64,000 bases of DNA from Clostridium culturomicium (GTDB taxonomy: Bacteria > Bacillota > Clostridia > Clostridiales > Clostridiaceae), in the NCBI RefSeq assembly GCF_000821305.1, contig NZ_CCXK01000017.1, positions 64,159 to 128,158 on the forward strand. Reading direction: 5' to 3'. The position numbers were made by a program, and so were the translations under genes. This document shows, piece after piece, positions 61,760 through 64,000 of this stretch. Under the pieces are notes generated by a model, which was given only the letters and a program-made list of their open reading frames with translations, was not told the origin of the DNA and did not search any database. Numbering within the stretch: the stretch's first letter is position 1; each line of letters starts with the position of its first letter.

Positions 61760-62254
61760 ATGAAGGTAAATGGAACATTAATAAATTATTATTTTCATTG
61801 TAAAAGGCAGTGCTGGCTTCATGGTAATAGATTAAATCTTGAAGATAATAGTGAGATAGTAAAGGTTGGAAAAGTAATACATGAAGAACGAGCTGAAAGA
61901 AGTAGTGGCACTGAACTAGCTATAGACAATATTAAGTTAGATAAGTTAACTAAGGATTATCTAGTAGAAGTTAAGAAATCTGATGCTGACGTTGAGGCAG
62001 CTAAGTGGCAGCTTCTTTTATATCTTAATATATTAAAGGAAAAAGGAATTGAAAGAAAAGGAAAACTAGAATTTGTAGAAAAAAATAAGGGGAAAAGTAA
62101 GATTCTTATATTGGAGTTAAATCAGCAATCTGAAGATGAATTAACCAAAGTTATTGATAGTATTGAGAAATTGCTAAAAGAAGAAAATGTACCAGAGACA
62201 ATAAATAAACCTAGCTGTAAAAAATGTGCTTATTATGAGTATTGTTATATTTAG
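61760..62254 (+). CDS. cas4: Cas4 adaptation nuclease
   Basis: A 164-aa RecB-like nuclease that trims prespacers and selects the PAM. Fe-S ligands C14 (with C18 nearby) and C153, C156, C162. Nuclease residues include Glu/Lys in LVEVKKSDAD and the Gln-Tyr motif AKWQLLLYL. Clustered with cas1 and cas2, 9 bp after cas3 and 11 bp before cas1. Confidence 0.95.
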   Translation: MKVNGTLINYYFHCKRQCWLHGNRLNLEDNSEIVKVGKVIHEERAERSSGTELAIDNIKLDKLTKDYLVEVKKSDADVEAAKWQLLLYLNILKEKGIERKGKLEFVEKNKGKSKILILELNQQSEDELTKVIDSIEKLLKEENVPETINKPSCKKCAYYEYCYI

Positions 62255-62265
62255 GAGGAATGTGA

Positions 62266-63264
62266 ATGGGAAGCACAAGATATATCACATCCATGGGAGA
62301 ACTTACAAGAAAAGATAACTCACTTTGTTTTAGAAAAGACGGAAAAAATGTTTATATTCCAGTGGAAAATACTACAGAAATATATTGTTTATCAGAGGTA
62401 ACTTTAAATACAAAGCTTTTAGATTTTATAACCAGTAATAATATAGTAATTCACTTCTTCAATTACTATGAGGGGTATAGCGGAACTTATTATCCAAAGG
62501 ATAAGTATAATAGTGGAAAGTTGTTAATTAAACAAGTAGAAGCCTATAAGGATAAAAGGCTTGAAATAGCAAAGCAAATAGTAAGAATTATCGGAGTTAA
62601 TATTAGTGAGGTGTTATATCATTATTATAAACACGATAAAAAAGAGGTTAAAGGCACTATTGATTGGATTAGAAAGGACTTTAAAGAAAGAATTGATGTA
62701 GTAGCTGATGTTAAACAGTTAATGGCAATTGAAGGCGAAGTATGGCAACGATTTTATGGGGACTTTAAATATATTCTTCCTGAAGATTTTATTATGAATA
62801 AAAGGGTCAAGAGGCCACCAGATAATCCTATAAATGCTTTGATTTCTTTTGGAAATTCACTTTTATATACAAAAACAATTTCAGCCATATACAGAACTCA
62901 TTTAGATCAAAGGATAAGTTTTCTTCATGAACCAAGTGAGGGGAGATTTTCTTTAAGCCTTGATATCAGTGAGGTTTTCAAACCAGTTATAGTTTACAAG
63001 ACAATATTTGAACTGGTAAATAATAAAAAAATCCAAGTGTCAAGGCACTTTGACAAGAAGGTTAATTATTGTTTGTTAAATGAAGAAGGAAGAAATATTT
63101 TTATTACGGCTTTTGAGGAAAGATTGGAAAGTGTATTTATGCATCCGAAGCTGAAGAGAAAGGTTTCATATAGAACTGCAATAAAATTAGATTGTTATAA
63201 ATTGATAAAGTTTATTATGGAGGACAGAGAATTTACTCCTTTCAGTTTAAAGGAGGGTTTATAA
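62266..63264 (+). CDS. cas1: Cas1 integrase
   Basis: A 332-aa spacer integrase. Catalytic Glu in AIEGEVWQRFYG, His in ISFLHEPSEGRFSLSLD and Asp in the LDISEVFKP segment. Full length. AGGAGGAATGTG before the ATG; GTG start of cas2 follows 1 bp after its stop. Confidence 0.97.
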   Translation: MGSTRYITSMGELTRKDNSLCFRKDGKNVYIPVENTTEIYCLSEVTLNTKLLDFITSNNIVIHFFNYYEGYSGTYYPKDKYNSGKLLIKQVEAYKDKRLEIAKQIVRIIGVNISEVLYHYYKHDKKEVKGTIDWIRKDFKERIDVVADVKQLMAIEGEVWQRFYGDFKYILPEDFIMNKRVKRPPDNPINALISFGNSLLYTKTISAIYRTHLDQRISFLHEPSEGRFSLSLDISEVFKPVIVYKTIFELVNNKKIQVSRHFDKKVNYCLLNEEGRNIFITAFEERLESVFMHPKLKRKVSYRTAIKLDCYKLIKFIMEDREFTPFSLKEGL

Positions 63265-63265
63265 A

Positions 63266-63556
63266 GTGAGTAAAAATATTAATTATAATTATGCTTTTCT
63301 ATTTTATGATGTTAATGAAAAGAGAGTAAATAGAGTTTTCAAAGTATGTAAAAAATACTTATCCCATTTTCAAAACTCAGTATTTAGAGGAGAATTATCA
63401 CCATCAAAATTGATATCTTTGAAAAAGGACTTAAATAAAGTAATAGATGAAGATGAGGATTTTGTGTGTATTATTAAACTTATGAACGATAATGTATATG
63501 GTGAAGATATACTAGGAAATAAGAAGCATGATACAGGTGAAGACTTAATAATATAA
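63266..63556 (+). CDS. cas2: Cas2 integration partner
   Basis: A 96-aa ferredoxin-fold dimer that bridges Cas1 pairs. N-terminal YNYAFLFYDVNEKRVNRVFK with the conserved Asp after a hydrophobic strand, then KVCKKYLSHFQNSVFRGEL. GTG start immediately after cas1, behind AAGGAGGG. Last cas gene; the array leader begins after its stop. Confidence 0.95.
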   Translation: MSKNINYNYAFLFYDVNEKRVNRVFKVCKKYLSHFQNSVFRGELSPSKLISLKKDLNKVIDEDEDFVCIIKLMNDNVYGEDILGNKKHDTGEDLII

Positions 63557-63731
63557 TTTACCAGGCAAATTATATACTATTTTATGCTTCAGAAGAGTTG
63601 TTTCAATGGGTTTAACTTATTTAAGTAAGTTAAAAGGAGAGGCAAATATTCATCTGGTAAAAAAATGATACGGCTTTGTATTACAACAGGTTAGGAGTAT
63701 AATATAAAGTAAGAATGGCTTAAATACTAAG
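63557..63731 (+). promoter_or_regulatory. CRISPR leader with promoter and palindrome
   Basis: A 175-bp leader. Promoter TTTGTA (63676-63681), 17-bp spacer, TATAAT (63699-63704) would start transcription about 20 nt before the first repeat. TTTAACTTA-TTTAAG-TAAGTTAAA (63611-63634) is an inverted repeat whose left arm echoes the repeat start; TTACCAG/CTGGTAA (63558, 63654) flank it. Confidence 0.75.
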
Positions 63732-64000
63732 CTTTAACTTCAACATGAGATGTATTTAAATGCTATAGCAGCATTGCTAAGTGTTCCTGTTGTCTCCTTT
63801 AACTTCAACATGAGATGTATTTAAATCTTGAAAATGTTAATAAATATATTAACCACATGGGCTTTAACTTCAACATGAGATGTATTTAAATGCGAACGCG
63901 TTTAACACAAACATGGAGAATGCATCTTTAACTTCAACATGAGATGTATTTAAATTACTAGAAGCAAAAGTAGACAATGACGTATATCTTACTTTAACTT
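63732..64000 (+). CRISPR. Type I-B CRISPR array (5' end; continues beyond the window)
   Basis: Four identical 30-bp repeats at 63732-63761, 63797-63826, 63862-63891 and 63926-63955, and the start of a fifth at 63992. The repeat begins CTTTAACTTCAACATGAGAT and ends GTATTTAAAT. Spacers are 35, 35, 34 and 36 bp. The 3' end ATTTAAAT is the expected 8-nt crRNA handle. No convincing match of these spacers to the rest of the window was seen by eye. Confidence 0.98.

Noticed and set aside
63827..63861. Spacer 2 resembling 54808-54840 in the cas leader (CTTGAAAAT, GTTAATAA)
   Set aside because: Alignment needs a 2-nt insertion within the seed region and both sequences are AT-rich; functional self-targeting is unlikely.

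Overview
The window looks like chromosome of a low-GC, Gram-positive anaerobe close to Clostridium sensu stricto. The grounds are strongly AT-biased intergenic DNA, AGGAGG-type ribosome sites, two T-box leaders, a cobalamin riboswitch, a hybrid cluster protein, an anaerobic sulfatase-maturase-type radical SAM enzyme, a fused GshAB, and a type I-B CRISPR-Cas locus whose repeat ends in GATGTATTTAAAT, as clostridial I-B repeats do. No rRNA or tRNA gene was seen.

Layout. 0-17 kb is metabolic and stress chromosome: an M20 peptidase, a PfkB kinase and a LacI regulator; a Cys/Arg-rich modular protein; a small arsenic module (arsR, arsC, each with its own copy of one operator); a MATE exporter overlapping gshAB; hcp with a small siroheme-reductase-like protein; pepF; an AraC/VOC pair. 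17-30 kb has a membrane-anchored glucosaminidase, a DUF4180 gene remnant, a radical SAM maturase, a four-gene sugar or glycerol-phosphate ABC importer, two zinc-ribbon membrane proteins (one fused to VWA and serine beta-lactamase-like domains) and a YuiF-like transporter under a T-box whose specifier reads His (CAC). 30-46 kb has an 85-codon gene with no standard start codon, a two-gene ABC exporter, a cobalamin-riboswitch-controlled 1311-aa surface protein built like transcobalamin (alpha/alpha repeats plus DUF4430), a T-box-controlled thrS, a helD gene broken by one in-frame TAA, and a D-cysteine desulfhydrase-like enzyme.

46-54.6 kb is an accessory, prophage-derived segment: a divergent replication/antirepressor pair against a repressor/ImmA pair, a sigma-like factor, DUF1659/DUF2922 proteins, an amidase, a LexA-DNA-binding-domain/XRE fusion with its own SOS-like box, another XRE regulator and a DUF4839 lipoprotein. 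A hairpin-forming repeat of about 27 bp occurs five times between 39.2 and 54.7 kb.

54.7-64 kb is a complete type I-B system (cas6-cas8b-cas7-cas5-cas3-cas4-cas1-cas2) followed by a leader and a CRISPR array that runs off the window. The strongest unusual signal is upstream of cas6. Two degenerate repeats bracket a 29-nt pseudo-spacer (54873-54901) that matches a TCA-flanked site only 43 bp upstream (from 54830) over its first 21 positions, with mismatches exactly at positions 6, 12 and 18. Those are the bases flipped out of the guide in type I Cascade. This is the signature expected of a guide RNA that lets Cascade repress its own cas promoter.
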